Source of the DNA: Knoxdaviesia capensis
Lineage: Eukaryota; Ascomycota; Sordariomycetes; Microascales; Gondwanamycetaceae
Assembly: GCA_001510575.1 (NCBI GenBank)
Contig: LNGK01000008.1
Coordinates: 4,143,541 to 4,207,540 of the forward strand
Length of the DNA: 64,000 nt
Direction: 5' to 3'
The translations under genes were made by a program, and so were the position numbers. Positions 32,361-45,641 of this stretch are shown piece by piece. Every line of letters starts with the position of its first letter. Within the stretch, counting starts at the first letter, position 1. The notes beneath the pieces were generated by a model that was not told where the DNA came from, did no database searches, and worked only from the letters and a program-made list of their open reading frames with translations.

Positions 32361-35300
32361 TCAGAGCTTCGCCTTCTCGATGTCGCTGATGACATCGTTG
32401 AACACCGCGGTGACGTCTTCAAACACCTTGATGCGGTTCCAGAGGCCGCGCGACCGCCAAATGCACGCCATCAGCCGGCTGCGGATCTGCACCAGCTCCT
32501 CGACCGAGAACATGTGCGTGCGGTTGGTCATGTCGTCAACCAGCTGCTTCAGCGATGCATCCGGCGGTTCGATCTTCGGGCCGCTGGGGCCCGTGCCCGA
32601 CGTGTTGTCCGAGCTGGACGCCGCCTTGGTGTCGGCGACGCCGCTGGCCGGGGCCGTCGACGCCGCGTGCGCCTGGCTGATGGCCGCGCCGACATCCGCC
32701 AGCGATCGGCCCTGTGTGGTCACGATCGGGCTGCCGCTCTCCGCGATGTTCACCTGGCGCGGCGTGCCCATGGTGAGGGCCGCCACCTGCGACGCCGAGA
32801 AATGGTCGTCGGTATTGCCCGACGAGGTGGCCTGGCTAGGATCCTGGGTGTCCGGGATCTGCGAGTTGTTCACATCACCGCTGCTATTGCTGGGCTCATG
32901 GAACCCGTTGGTGTGTACACTGCTAGGGGTGTTCTGGAGAATCTCCAGCGATGAGGACTTGGTCGACGCATCGTTGCTAGCAAGGATGGCAGCCGAGGGG
33001 GAGGCGCCGGCCGGGCCCGACACAGACACAGACGACTTCTGAGACAGCTGCGCCGAGTTGAGCGCGAACCGCGCTTCGGATCTGCCGCTCTGAGACGGCG
33101 GCGGCTGCATGGTGCCAACACCAGGACTGGCCTGGATATCGTCATCAGTGCCACTCATTGGGACATCACCCTGGCCGGTTGAGGCAGAAGGGATCGAGTT
33201 GCCGTTGCTTTGCATCTTGAGCGACGAGGACGTCGTCACCGTGTTGCCATTAGAGTACTCTCGAATCACCTGGAACTGCGCAGTGGTAGTGCGAGCGCTC
33301 GGGATCTTCTCGCCAAGAGTCACCGGGCCGGTGTCGCTATCATTGCCTGTCGACGTCATGACGTCTGACTGGAATTGGTCGACAATCGATTGAAGCGACT
33401 TGGCCTTGCTCTTCTTCTCGGCCGCCTCTTTCGCCCGCTGAAGCTGTCGCTGATGCAGCGCCTCCCAGTCAACAGTGTTAGTGTTGGCCTCGATGGTAGC
33501 CATGTCAACCTCGACATTGCTGACAAGTTCATTGGCCTTGAGCGTGCGCTCCTTGTCGCCAATGTTCTTCGCGTCCTTGGCCAGCGCGCGAATGTCAAAC
33601 AGGAAGTCCTTGGGCCGAGCGTAGAAACCATTCGACAGGCGTTCCTCGATCGTAGTCGTCTCCAAATTGTAGAACTGTTTTCCGGTGGCAACCTCGCGCA
33701 GCACGTCATTGCCATGCTTGTCCTTGTCGATTTCGAACGGACGGTACTCCCCAGCCGCAATGTCCGGGCGCACATAGTTCGGGTCAGATTCCGCATACAG
33801 ATGCTGGAGCTGCTGGAGAGGAACCACCGGTTGGCGGAACTTCTTGTAGCGGCGGTTGATCTGGTCCATAATGGGTTGAAGCTGAACCTTCAGCACATTC
33901 AGAAGCTGGCGATCGCGCTTCTGTAAGGCCTTGATCTCGGCCTTTGAGGGGATATGGGGAGGCGGCGGCGGAGCCACAGCCAGCTCCTCCAGGACACGAG
34001 GTTTTCTGTTTTCGGCATCCGGAAATTCACTCGGACTCTTGCTAATGTAGGCAGCGATCGCGGTGAAGAACTCGTGTCTGTGCTCCTGTTTCATGGAAAA
34101 AAAACAAAAAAGTGTTAGTTCCTACTCACTCACACACATGAGCGCTGCTCAGATCAGGAAAAGAAAAAAGAAGAAGGGGGACATACAGCCTTAGGAGCAG
34201 GGATCAAGAATCGGTTCTTAGGCGAATAGTTGAAGAGGTCATAAAGGACCTTCGGGTCTTGCTCATTCTCGCACATGGCAAAGAGGAACACCGGATCAGT
34301 CGCCGGAATAGACTTGAGCATCATCTTGAACGTCTGCAACGCCAGCGATGAAGCCAGCGTCTCGTACCACACATCAACGTTGGGAATGTAAATTACACTC
34401 GGCTTGTGGCGCTTGATCTCAACAAACTTGCCCACAATCACCTGCTCAACCGGGCGACCGTCCGCCAGGAGCGTAGGCAGATCAAAGTTCTCAATGTGCA
34501 CACCCTCGAGGTAGTGCAGCACCGCAGCCGCCAGGTACGCCTGGCCCATGTCGCGGTCGTCGTGGATCACCAGACGCGGGCGGAACACGCGCGAGTGTTC
34601 AAACTCCTGTTGCAGCGTCTCGCGGCTAAAGCCGTGATCGGCATCCTTGGGCTGCTCGAACATGGCCTCCTCGAGCGCGGTGACCCGCTTGCGGCGCGGG
34701 AACTGTTCATCCATCTGCGCCTTGATCGCGTTGAGGCGGTCGCGCAGCAGCGGTTCAATGAACGGCGGCAGCGGCGAAGCGGAGGACGCAGCCGACCGCT
34801 CCGACGACGGGATCATGTTCTTGATGGAGATCATGAAGTCAGTGGCGTGAACGGTGATCTTGGAGGGATCCACGATGAGCTTTTCGGTCGAGGTGTAAAT
34901 CTGCGGGTACGCGCGCTGGATCGAGTTGAGGGCAGCCTCAGTGCACAGAGCGCGGAGATCAGCACCTCCGTATCCCTTGGTGCTATGGGCAAGCTGGCCC
35001 TTGAAATCATCCGACAGGCCCCAGTCCTTTGTGTGGATGTTGATGATGGAGCGACGGCCATCAAGATCGGGAAGAGGGAAGTAAAACTCGCGGTCGAAAC
35101 GACCAGGTCGTCGCAGCGCTGGATCAATGTTGTCCGGACGATTCGTCGCTCCGATGACAATGACTTGGCCACGGCCGTCCATGCCGTCCATCAGGGCGAG
35201 CAGGGTCGACACGATAGATGCGTGGATCTGCTCTTGCTTACTTGAACGAACGGGGGCTAGGCCGTCGATTTCGTCAAAGAATATGATACTCGGCTGAGTT

Positions 35301-37369
35301 CGTCTCGCCTCTTCGAACAGCAGCCGCAGCTGCTTCTCGGCTTCACCAACCCACTTGCTCAGCGCATCGGCACCCTTTCGCATGTAGAACGAGATCTTCT
35401 TGCCACCAGATCCAACAGAGTTGGCCAGAGCACGTGCCAGCAGGGTTTTTCCGGTTCCGGGAGGACCGTGAAACAGAACACCGCGGGGCGGGGTAACGTG
35501 GAACTTTTGGAACAGTTCAGGGTACAGGAGGGGCAGCTGGACCATCTCCTTGAGCTTGTCAATGTGGCCCTTGAGACCACCGACCTGGTCGAAATCGACA
35601 TTCAGATCAACACCAAGGGGATCAGCATCAGCCAACGCTTTGTGGCTCTTGATCTTACCGACGCTAGGCGTAGCACCAGTGCCTCCCACACCGTCGATGT
35701 TAAGACCCTGGCCCATGCCAGTCAGGAAGCCAGCAGTGGCTCCTGACGTAGGAGTGGCACCGATGTTACCGCCAGGCCCGACGGGACGTCTTGGAGCCTC
35801 GTCATCGCTGCTGTCAGAATCGACACCGCCAGTGGCGCCAGTGCCCCAGGGACCTCCAAGCAGAGATCCGGTGGCTCCACCACCGCCGAACGGACCGAAG
35901 GTGGTGTTAAGTGGGCGTTCCCACATGGCACCGCCGCCAGCACGGCCTCCGCGTCTCCGAGCCGGGGTGGGGGCAGGATCTTCAGCCTCCTCTTCTTCAA
36001 TATTAATCGCATTCAGAGGGAGAATGGAATAGTCAACATGTTTGGCTGCCGCGCGACGAGGTTTCGGCTCTTGGTAGATAATCGAAGGCGACCGGCGGCG
36101 GCGACGGGTCCGGGAGTCCTGTCTCAGTTCATGTAGCTCTTCAGCTAGCTCGTCCTGATCAAGAACCAGCTCGTCGCCCGAGTCGGCCTGGGTCCGTTTG
36201 GTGGTGGTTCTCTTGGAGCGGCGGGTCTGGCGGCCGCGGGGTGTCGGGCTATCAAAATCGTCGTCTCCATCATCGTTCTTGGGCGAAGGAATGGACGCGG
36301 CATCGTCTTCGTCCTCCATAGGCTCAAAGTCGCTGCTCTGCTCCTGAGCGGACTTGCGCATAGCAGACTTCCGGGTCAGGCGGCGGGGCCGACCGCTGGC
36401 CTCAGGCTCAACCTCGGTCGATGCAGAAGGAGGGGCCGCCGGGGCAGAGCGGGCCGAGCGCGTTCTACGCGTGACGGGGGCAATATCCTCGTCTTCTTCG
36501 TCATCTGCAGCCTCAGCGTCAGACTTCAGCTTCTCTGTCATGTCGCCCTCAACCTCCTCATCATCATCAGTGTCCTTGATGCCACCAGCAAGGTGGTCTT
36601 CATCGTCATCGTGTTCCTGCTTCTGGGCAGCGGAGTCCGTCATGTCTTCGTCCTCGTCATGTTCGATGCTAGCAGTTGTCTGTTGTTCCTCACTCGCATC
36701 ATGGACACTGCTCTCCTGGGTGGCTTCGTCGATGACTTCAGGGAGCTTCTTAATGCCCTTCATGGCGCGCGATGACTTAGAAAGCTTCGCCACAGTTTCG
36801 GGGCTCCGGCTGCGCGAGTCTCTGGTAAGAACAGCATGGTGGCCGGACGTCGACAACTCCATGAGGTCCTCCTTCAACTCTTCCGTTCTAGCTCTAGTAG
36901 AACGTCGGTTGGGGCCAAGAGTCTGGGCGATGGCCATTGCCTTCTTGGGGACTCGGAGTTTGATGATCTTCGACGGAGTGCTAGGATGGGTCGAGGCGGC
37001 GCCATCGTCGCCTTCGCCATCGTCGCTGCTCTCCTTGTAGCTAACATGCTTAACGGCAGCTTTACGAGATCTCCGACCAGCATTATTGATTGGGATATCG
37101 TCGTCTTCTTCGTCTTCGTCGAAGTCGTCTTCCTCGCGAGAATCATGCAGGCTCTCATCATCATCGTCGTCGTCGTCATCGTCAATATCCGAGCCGCGGT
37201 AGCGGGGCCTGCCGCGAGAGCGGCCGTTGCCACCGCGACCGCCTTGGGACGGACGCGACCGTTTCTTTGTGCTTCGCGGTTTTTCGGCGCCAGGAGAAAA
37301 ATTCTCATCTTCCGAATCGGATTTGTTAGGATCAAAGTCCTCGAGGTTTCTCTTCCGCTTCACAGGCAT
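32361..37369 (-). CDS. yta7: Yta7/ATAD2-type bromodomain AAA ATPase
   Basis: There are two exons on the minus strand, 34187-37369 and 32361-34085, giving 1635 aa. The 101-nt intron has GTATGT..ACAG ends and joins ..LIPAPKA to EHRHEFFTAI. The N-terminus (MPVKRKRNLEDFDPNK) and the next 500 residues are acidic and basic low-complexity DNA. The AAA1 module has Walker A GPPGTGKT near residue 635, Walker B IIFFDEIDG near 697 and a sensor region GATNRPDNIDPALRRPGRFD. A degenerate second AAA region follows, then a bromodomain-like segment after the splice at 1061 (about 1065-1240). In yeast Yta7 binds histone tails at active genes and evicts or lowers H3; relatives are Abo1 and ATAD2. The start at 37369 excludes an in-frame upstream extension that lacks family sequence. 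Confidence 0.95.
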
Positions 37370-38882
37370 CGTGAAGGAGGGAGAGGTTGTCGAGGGAGAA
37401 TGAAGTTGGTTGAGGTAAATTGGTAACTGGGGGGATAAGGTCGGATTTATCGAGAAAAAATTGGCGGTCGTCTTTGGATGATCGAAGTCGATCGGGGCAA
37501 CCTGCTCGATGGAGATAAGGATACGGTCAGATTGCACAGGGGGTAAGAATGTAAAATCTGGGAGCGGATGTGATGACTCGGGATGTCATGGAGAGGGAAG
37601 AAGAAAGAAGAAAGGCTTTTTTTTTTCTCTCGGGTGGACAGAAGACAGTTTTGTGGGGAGGGCAGAACGGAGATGGGCAGAGGGAGTGAAGATAGAAATA
37701 AGCATCCAAAGTATTGATATGCACGACGAGGATAGTGATAAGAGCAATGAGGCTATTCCGATACCAAGGGATGGACGGCAGCAAACAATAGAATAGGGCA
37801 GTCATGCACATGAGCGTCGAGGCTAGATCAGGTATAGACAGAGTGATAAGCACTTACAATGGTATTAAGCTTGGACCACTACTTGAGCAGCCTTGTTATC
37901 CATACCATAGAGACAAAAAGAAAGATAAAAGAAGGCACCAGCAGTAAGAAGAGATGATATCGGAAGAAGAAGAGCTGGAAGAATTATAATGAATGGTGGT
38001 GTAGTGGGTGGAAGTCCGAGGTGGAGGTGGAATCTCGGAGCCGGGGCGGGCGCGCAAACGCGGAATCGGGTGGCGCGAACACGGAGCTCGGACACGTGAA
38101 AGGAAGGGACTACGGAAGGAAATGTTTCACGACGACGGAACCACGATGGAATACAGCAAGAAAATGATGGAATTGGTCGGAACAACACGAACGAGGGTGG
38201 GTGAGAGAGGGGGGGTGGTGAGGCCCGGTTATTTTCGGAGTGGGTAGCTTAGACCATCGGCGCCGGGACCAAAACCCGGGGTGCGGCCCAAAAATTCTGG
38301 AGAGCGAGACAAGCCGGTGTCGCGGGTCTTGTGGAGAGGACAAAATTTCGATGGAAAAAAGGGCAGATGCGAAAAAAAGAGATGGAATTTTCAAATGTGT
38401 ACGAGCACCAGCATGCAAACAAGAGATGACAGAAATCGCAAATGCAAGTACTAGAACTAGAAGCGAAGAAAGCGTGGGGAAAAAAGAAAGTGGTGATGCT
38501 TGATGGAAGTTGATGAAACTCGCGAAAATGCGCGATGGAGATGGGAAAAAAGCGATGAAGGGGAGATATTGGAGGTAGGAGAAAAAAAACCGGCGCGCAA
38601 AAAATGGGCGGCGATGGAACACGAATTGGAAAAGACAAAATCACAAATCCTGACCCCCCAAAAAGAAGCGGGCCACCAAACGCCTCACCAAGGGGAAATT
38701 TGTCCTGGCAAACGCCAGCACGGGTTAAATTCGGGAGAATGTTGGCAGAACTTCATGGCACTTTTACGGGCACTGATTGGCCAATGCAGACCCGGCGCGT
38801 TTTGTCAGCACTGGGTTGGGTGAGTTTCAGTCCAGGAGCGGGATTTGCGTGGCAGAGCGGAAGTGAAGTCCGGGTTTCGTTG

Positions 38883-38902
38883 ACGCGACGCGTTTGTCGC
38901 GT
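38883..38902. promoter_or_regulatory. ACGCGT (MCB-like) box in a perfect inverted repeat
   Basis: ACGCGAC and GTCGCGT form 7-bp arms around GCGTTT, and the sequence includes ACGCGT at 38888-38893. MBF-type factors bind ACGCGT at G1/S genes. It lies 1.5 kb upstream of yta7, with no nearer gene on either side. Confidence 0.35.
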
Positions 38903-39143
38903 TTCTTGACGAATTGAATTGGCCATTTGCCATCACGGTTGAGCTATGATATGATGAGATGCTTTTACAAGTATCTCCTACAGCAAATCTGTGTCAACCT
39001 GTCTGAAGCTGATGAGACAGACGGGCATGTAGCAGGACTTGAGGGTTACAAGGTTTCATCTCCAAGGGTCCCAAAGAGTGATGGCCTACGTCTATGGTCT
39101 ACAGTCGACAAAGACAGTGGCAGCTTTCAATGGCAAGCTATCG

Positions 39144-39662
39144 TCAAACACACCTAGCTCTAGGTTTCACGCAGAACGATGACGAGAAGGAGATCGCTTG
39201 GAGGTGGTTGCGTACCAAGACCAACAGACAACAGCACCCCGCTGCAAGATCCAACTTCATAGGCTGAGGTTCGTCGGGCACGGGGCCCTGCACGTGAGTC
39301 CATCCAGAGAACATGGGGTTTATTGCTGCGCCACCCACAATGTGGAGGACTTCACTGAAGGCTGACTCTAGGCACATCGGGCAGTCCGTGGCCCTCCATA
39401 GCACAGTTCCATTGCAGATGCAGCTAAGGGGAGGAAACGTTTGACTCACAGGACTTGCAGGACCACATCGCGTAAATCGGGAGTCCGAGGAACCTGGTCG
39501 GCCGGGCACATTCTGGAATCTGGAATCTGGGCTTGGCTCCGGGGGGGGTGATCGATCTAGACTGTCCGGTATCGACAAGTTATAACCATCATTTTGCCTT
39601 TTTGCAGAGGGAGTGAGTTTTGCAAAATGCTGGAGTTGACGACATGGCTTCCCAAATCTCAT
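39144..39662 (-). CDS. Doubtful Cys-containing frame
   Basis: This minus-strand frame of up to 172 codons includes SCICNGTVLWRATDCPMCLE, which recalls the CxCN..C..C pattern of small secreted fungal proteins. No signal peptide, clear introns or start codon support it. It may be a fragment or chance. Confidence 0.15.
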   Translation of the reverse strand: MRFGKPCRQLQHFAKLTPSAKRQNDGYNLSIPDSLDRSPPPEPSPDSRFQNVPGRPGSSDSRFTRCGPASPVSQTFPPLSCICNGTVLWRATDCPMCLESAFSEVLHIVGGAAINPMFSGWTHVQGPVPDEPQPMKLDLAAGCCCLLVLVRNHLQAISFSSSFCVKPRARCV

Positions 39663-42600
39663 CGAATTCGATGCGGTAATGCGTGCGGGAGGCCGCGTTT
39701 ACAGGCGGTCAGTCCGCGAAAACCTGCCATGAACACAAGCCCGGTAGCTCCAGGCAAAGCTCTCACTGTAGGACCTGGAACCTGCGGTGAGCTTGTGGAC
39801 GTGCGTGTGCACACACAAAGCAAGACCTCGGTGTGGCGTCCGGCGGTCCAGCGGTCAAGCTGTCCGAATCTGGCAGCTTTGACGCTCTGAGTCTGAGTAG
39901 CTCGATACCCTAAGTAGTAGTCGTTCCTCTTCGTACAATGTCCGTCATCTTACCCCGTACTAGAAACATCCGCGGGGGGGTGATAACGTCAGCCTTCGGG
40001 GTGACGAAATCTCGGTGCGGCCATCGGCTCCAGAGCCATCACGGCCGGGCGGTCAAAGGCAATCGACGTCTACAAAACACAACAAAAATGGTCGAGATCG
40101 GCACGACTTGGCCGAAAATTGATACGTCGACTACAGGCGGTCTGTTTCCAATGGACGGTCCCACATTCCCCGATCGGGGAAGGAGTTTGGGATTTGGATG
40201 TACTGTAGTAGGGGATAGATTGCAAGCATTCATCATCGCTTCTTCATCCCGGTGTCTGGTATCGTTGGGTGGTACGGAGTGCGTTGCACAGCATGACATC
40301 ACTGTTGGCGTGTTCCCCTTCCCGGATCGGATTGCCAGCAACCAGATAGAAAAGCAGATTCGGGTGAGCACGTAGGGTTGGTTGTTCAGCATCGGATTTG
40401 GGTTTGAGATTGAGGGAGGGAGGCAAGTCCAAGTTCATCCTGATCAGGATGGCGGTCCTACCCAACCGTGAGAGCTTCTCTCAAACGGCCGGACGGGAGG
40501 GTCCATTGTCGGTTCAGATGACGACGTGGTGAGCTACAGAGGCGGGCTTGTAAGTGTCCATCTCGAGTGGGCGTCATGGAGACCAAGGACACCCACCAGT
40601 TTCAGCGAATCTATCGGGGAAAAGTGAAAAGGAAGACACGTCGGCCGAGATGTTGGGGGCCCCCCTCCCTTCACGTGGCGGATCTGGTCGGTGAGCTCGC
40701 GAGTTCGCCATTTTCGAGATTTCAGGGAGTGGGGAGGCGGAGTTCGGTCAAACAGAATCGGGCAGTCGTTTCGCTGATCCCCATGTCTGGGGCAACAACG
40801 CCAAAAGCGATGACTACTTACGGCCAAAACAAGCGCCGATCCGGATGATCGATGCCGGGTCGGGGCACAAACAGTCACTCTCGTAGATGTGGTCAAGCAA
40901 TGCCCACCACACTCCACAGCCAACGAAGCCTGCACCGAAGGACTTAGTGGTGGGTTCCTTGGAAAGCCAAGAAGAGTGTAGTCACTGGTCGGTGGTCACA
41001 TGTTCTCGCTATTCCCGCTATGAAATGGAGGCCAGGGCACGCCCAGACGAAATGATTTGGTAGTTCCGGCAAAATTGCGTGGCGTAGATAAAAGGCGAGA
41101 CCGAACTGGGTGCCGTTTTCCCGTGGTAAACCAGTCATTCTCATAAGGCCTCAAACGGCGATGACTGCATCGGAATATGGGCGGGATTCTTGGCAGTTGT
41201 TTTGTAAGACCGAGAGTTGGAATTGAGGGGGCGATTCGTAGTCGTAAGAGTTTGTCTATCACAAGATACAGCCAATAAGCACATCTCTCTTCCAATTGCC
41301 CCAACGATCAACAGTTGTGTCTGTTCCGGGTCACCTCAACCGCGATATCACTCCCAGGACACATCACTCCTATTCGATTCAGGCACCCGTCAAACTTCCG
41401 ATCGGGAGGACCAGCCAGGGAGACCACCAGGGCCCTCAAGGACCAAAAGCCAAAAAAGCCAAAATCATCCTTCTTCCAGGACTTTATTCCCGCCCGCGTA
41501 GTGTTAAGGTACTTTTTGTTCCGTTTAGGTAGGGCCTCACCAGGACAGTGTCGAGCACTGTAGCATGGGGAGGGGTGTGAAATATGGAAAATCAATAGTG
41601 GGAACAGCATCCCCGGGCAACAAAAGAGAGCGGAGCGAGGGTGGAAGAAGCGAGGAACAGCGCGGAGGAGTTGGCATCAAGTGAGGAAAAAAGGCGGAAG
41701 GCCTAGGATGGGCTTACGCGGAGCGCTACCAGGCTCTTTTTTCGAGACAGAGGATGTACCAGGGCCTAGCTCTCGACATACAAAGGGTACTTCATCCAGA
41801 GATTGCTGGCATTGCGGTTGGAGAGAGCCACAGGTCAGGCCAACCTGGCTGGCTGCATCCCTGACTGCATTGTGTTTACGGGGCTCTTTGGGCGTCGAGA
41901 GCGCCAATTATGGCGTCGTTGCTATGCTGGATGTGAAGTACTGTGATTGTGTCCAGGACAGCGCAAGATTTCTAAATTAAGGACACTTGTCGATGGTGAT
42001 GATGTCAATGGTCTGTCAGTGGCTGGCCGGGTTGGGCCTGGAGATTCTGTTCGTGATTTTTGCGGCCGACAGTTGATTTGCTGGCCACGACTGTCTTTCA
42101 ATGGAGAAATACGAGGATAGACACGAGCAACTCAAGCCGACAAAGTGACAAAGTGTCTTGGAGCGCGGAAACCGGCGGTGAGGAGAGTTGGCCACTGGCC
42201 AGCCATTCCATCCCAGATTACCGCGCTCACTATATTTAGAAAAGCAAAATCTTGCCATAGTTTATCTCTATTTTCGGCAACTCTGTAGTCGATAGTATAA
42301 TTCTGTTTTTATTCTTTTTCGGAACCGAGAAAATAAGGAGGAGAGACGAAGGGGGGCAACTGTCAGCGTTTCCCTTCGGTGGTCTGCCTTGATCGAACGA
42401 TGGTTCGTTATGCGTTCAAACGTATGGTATCGGTCTCCTGGGGAGGAAATTACTGCTTTAAATATAGCAGTCAGCACCTGTTCGTCTCCCCAAGAAGACC
42501 AGACACACCCTGGATCTTGGGCTGACTTGGACTCTGGCACTGACAGACAGACGCAGTCCGGAACGGGCTTGGCAGGGCTTTCTTGACGTGTGCTGAATGT

Positions 42601-43524
42601 TTACCGTTGATGGGTTAGGAGCCCCTATTGCAGCCTGCCTATAAGAGCTGCATATTATGGAGGGTGGAAAAAGCCAATAGCTTCATGCTGATCAGTGGGT
42701 TGGGGCGTAGAATAGCGAAGATGGATGTATTAGGGGGGCAGAGACCTGCAGAGACTGGGGAGACCGCTTCTGGTATATTGGAGGTGGGCTGGCGAAGCCA
42801 ATAGGAGGCTCCGAACTGCAATTGTGTGGGAAGGACACGACAAAGTCTCCGAAGAGATAGACACAGCGGACGGTGTATGAATGGATGTTCGGGTAATGTC
42901 CTGTACAGTACTCTGGGTGTAGCACTTTGCTGTCCTCAGTAGCAGATCTCTCCCACCGCTCGCGAACTTCCCAAGTTCCCAACAGCCCGAAAAGTCGGAC
43001 ATCACTGAACCCAACCCGTGCCCAAAGCCGGACCGAAATGGCGGAGTGCCGGAGACTATCCAGCTATTTGCCATCTCTTCTTTTTCAAATGGGGAAAAGA
43101 TCGGCGGTGACAGGTGCCTTCGTGCATATATTGGTTTGTCGTTTTTCCTCTTCGGGGACGCCTGTCGCCTCAGCCTTAGCCCGCTATTGAGCATGAAGCG
43201 AAAGAAGACGGTCTGGGAAATATTGCCGGTTTCTCACGGTTACGGAGGAGAGAGTGAGTACGGGCAGAAGGTACTAGATACCTTCTCGAACTGGTCCACG
43301 GACACTTTCTGGTAGGAGGGAGGACGGCTTTAGAGTTACTCGCCCCAGTGTTTATCTTGACGGCGCACAAATGCAAACTTGAGCCGCTGGCCGATGATGA
43401 AGCGGACGAGGGAACATTGCAGGTGAGACAGTTTAGGATCTCCGCATCTCCGACATCATTCATGTCTTGCTGTTCTCTTGCTGTTCCCACTGTTGCACTA
43501 GCTACTGTGAATATACGGCAGCCT

Positions 43525-43528
<4 letters not shown>

Positions 43529-43558
<30 letters not shown>

Positions 43559-43592
43559 GAGACAGAGAGAGAGGGGAAGAGAGAGAGAGAGA
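43529..43592 (+). repeat. (GA)n-rich tract
   Basis: A 27-nt GA run is followed by interrupted GA/GGGA units and a second short run. Confidence 0.85.
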
Positions 43593-45323
43593 CACATACT
43601 GTACACACACAAACAGACCCGGCCGCATATGCAATCCGTGACTCTTTTCGGGTATACAACCAATGTGTCCTTGTCTCTCTCGTGTGAGTCAGACCCGAAA
43701 AAGCAACCCACCTGCACCCCCCAGTACATCTCGTCTTTTGTCTTTTTGTCTTTTTTTTTTCGGCCGCCACTGCTTTGCTTTCTTCCTGGGCGGGAATGCT
43801 TGGCAGGCCTGTGGCCGCGTTTCGGCGGCTTGTTTGCTGGGCAACTTGCTCAAGTGGACCGTTTGCTTCGTTTTTGGTGGCCCGTTGTAATGCAGAGCAT
43901 AGAGGCCAGTGTCAACAGGCAAAAGAGAGCAGGTGTGTTGCTGTGATTGTCTCGGTCACCGGTGTCCATACGAGCCGGGCAAAGCTTCACGATGGGCAAG
44001 CGAGAGATACATACATTCAGGTACATACAAGATGGAATCGTTGCTGTGTGTGCTCGGTATGCGGCTGGCATACGCGAAATGTGTCCTGTTGACTCCCAGT
44101 TTCCAGACACCCAGCCGGATCCCCTATCAGGCATCGGCAGAAAGCATGCCCCCCCTTCAATTCAAGTCCTCCGCCTGTCTAGAAGGCAACACTTGCCGGG
44201 ACACCAGGAATATGTCCCTAACTCAATCTGGTCCTCCAGTGGCAGCCCAACAGGCGGCCACATTTCAGGCCGCTCATTTGGAGGGCCTCTTCCTACCACA
44301 CAACGAAGTCTTCGTTGAAAAGTCCAAAGCTGACGCTGTCGGTCCTTTCGCTGACATCGCAGACCTGCATGCCAGTCCTCATCGTCCATGTCCTGTATGC
44401 AGATCCTCCCTCACAGGCCCGCCTGTCACTCCGGCTCCTCCTCCCCTCCCATCATCCGAGTCCACGTAACGGCATTTCTCCTCTCGCGTCCTCTCTCTAG
44501 TCGGAGAATTGACCCCTCTCACACTCGCTCTATATCTGGCAATATTATACGCACTACGTAGGAAGACGAAAAGCAGAAAATAATTCCCCCATCATCACGC
44601 TGTAATTCCCGTGTTTCCTCCTCAGAAAGCCAGAGCGGAGAGTGGATCTCACCTGCATCTCTGGTCCGGTGTCCATCTCGGGCAACCTTGAAGAGGGCAG
44701 AAAGAAGGAAAACTAAACACGCAGAACTTTCATCATCATTCTTGTTTGGCTCGGATGGTGGGTGGGCTACAGGGGTCGGAGAGGGGTGGGGTGAGCGGCG
44801 CTGGAGCAAACCCTGTGATAGTTTGAGGCCCCGTCAAAACAGTTTGTTGGATGCAGAGAGAGGGGGGCGTGTGATATCATCACTTCCCGCTCACACTGTG
44901 TGTCCGCATCCCCGTATCTTGGGCTGAAGGACCGGATCCAATGCGTTGTCGTTGGAATCTGCGACCAGAGAATCCCACCACACCCTCTCACCCCAGGAAA
45001 TCTGACATGCATACACAACAGTCTCTCTCTCGCTTCTGCCTCTGCCAAAGTATAACTGTCCGGCCTTCCCCCCTTGGTTTTTGTCGTTCGTGATCTCCTC
45101 TCTCTCCCATCTTCACTCAATCAAGCAATCAAGCAAGCATCCAGGCTTCAGTCTACAATCAGTCTCTCTCTTGACTATCACCATCCACATACACACTCTC
45201 TCTCAAAGACACCTCAAGCTCTCACACACACACACAAGCTTCTCCCCTCAGCTCCCACTCCCACACACAAAGCAAACACACAAACCTTCAACCCTCCCAA
45301 GTCTCCCAACTCCAACCGCCACA

Positions 45324-45641
45324 ATGCTCTCCTCCACCTCCCGCGCTGCTCCCCCGCCGGCTCTGTCCCTGCACACCGGCGTCTACGCCCCGCGGCCGTC
45401 GACCGAGTCGCCGGACCTGGCCGACTACGCGCACAAGCGCCAGAGCTCGACCTGCTCAACCGTGTCGACCTCGTCGTCAACCCTCGTCCCCGAGTCGCCC
45501 AACGCCCTGCGCCGCCGCTCGTCGCCCACCGTCAACGTCTACACCACCTGCGGCCGCCACACCGACCAGTTTCTGTTCGGTGGCCGCTCGCTGACCAGCA
45601 TGGCCAAGTCGTTTATCAGCCGCGCTTCGTCGAGGAACTAG
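45324..45641 (+). CDS. Small Ser/Arg-rich protein, conserved-looking
   Basis: A single-exon frame of 105 aa starts with ATG in good context (CACAATG) after a C/A-rich leader typical of a fungal 5' UTR. The first 70 residues are Ser/Pro/Thr-rich (LSLHTGVYAPRPSTESPD, KRQSSTCSTVSTSSST), probably disordered and phosphorylated. The C-terminal end (TCGRHTDQFLFGGRSLTSM) looks more constrained and ends in a basic ISRASSRN. I recognise no domain. The codon use and clean leader argue that it is real. Its function is unknown; a short stress- or growth-related protein is possible but not shown. Confidence 0.65.
   Translation: MLSSTSRAAPPPALSLHTGVYAPRPSTESPDLADYAHKRQSSTCSTVSTSSSTLVPESPNALRRRSSPTVNVYTTCGRHTDQFLFGGRSLTSMAKSFISRASSRN

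Larger units (their letters stand above)
37370..45323. other. Gene-poor stretch
   Basis: This 8-kb region follows the yta7 promoter side. It contains a CACGTG E-box at 38093, an MluI-box inverted repeat at 38883-38902, purine-rich tracts and (GA)n at 43529-43592. Frames up to 186 codons exist (for example around 43.9-44.5 kb) but have no motifs or gene structure I can defend. The last 900 bp become C/T- and CA-rich, as expected for the leader of the gene at 45324. Confidence 0.55.

Noticed and set aside
39938..40375. A 145-codon plus-strand frame with ATG
   Set aside because: Mixed composition without motifs, no TATA or leader features, and a competing frame on the other strand. Chance is likely in 8 kb of non-coding DNA.
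43909..44469. A 186-codon plus-strand frame in the 37-45 kb desert
   Set aside because: The first codon is not a clear start, the translation has no domain, and the frame ends in Pro/Ser-rich text like the neighbouring CT-rich leader. There are no splice signals.
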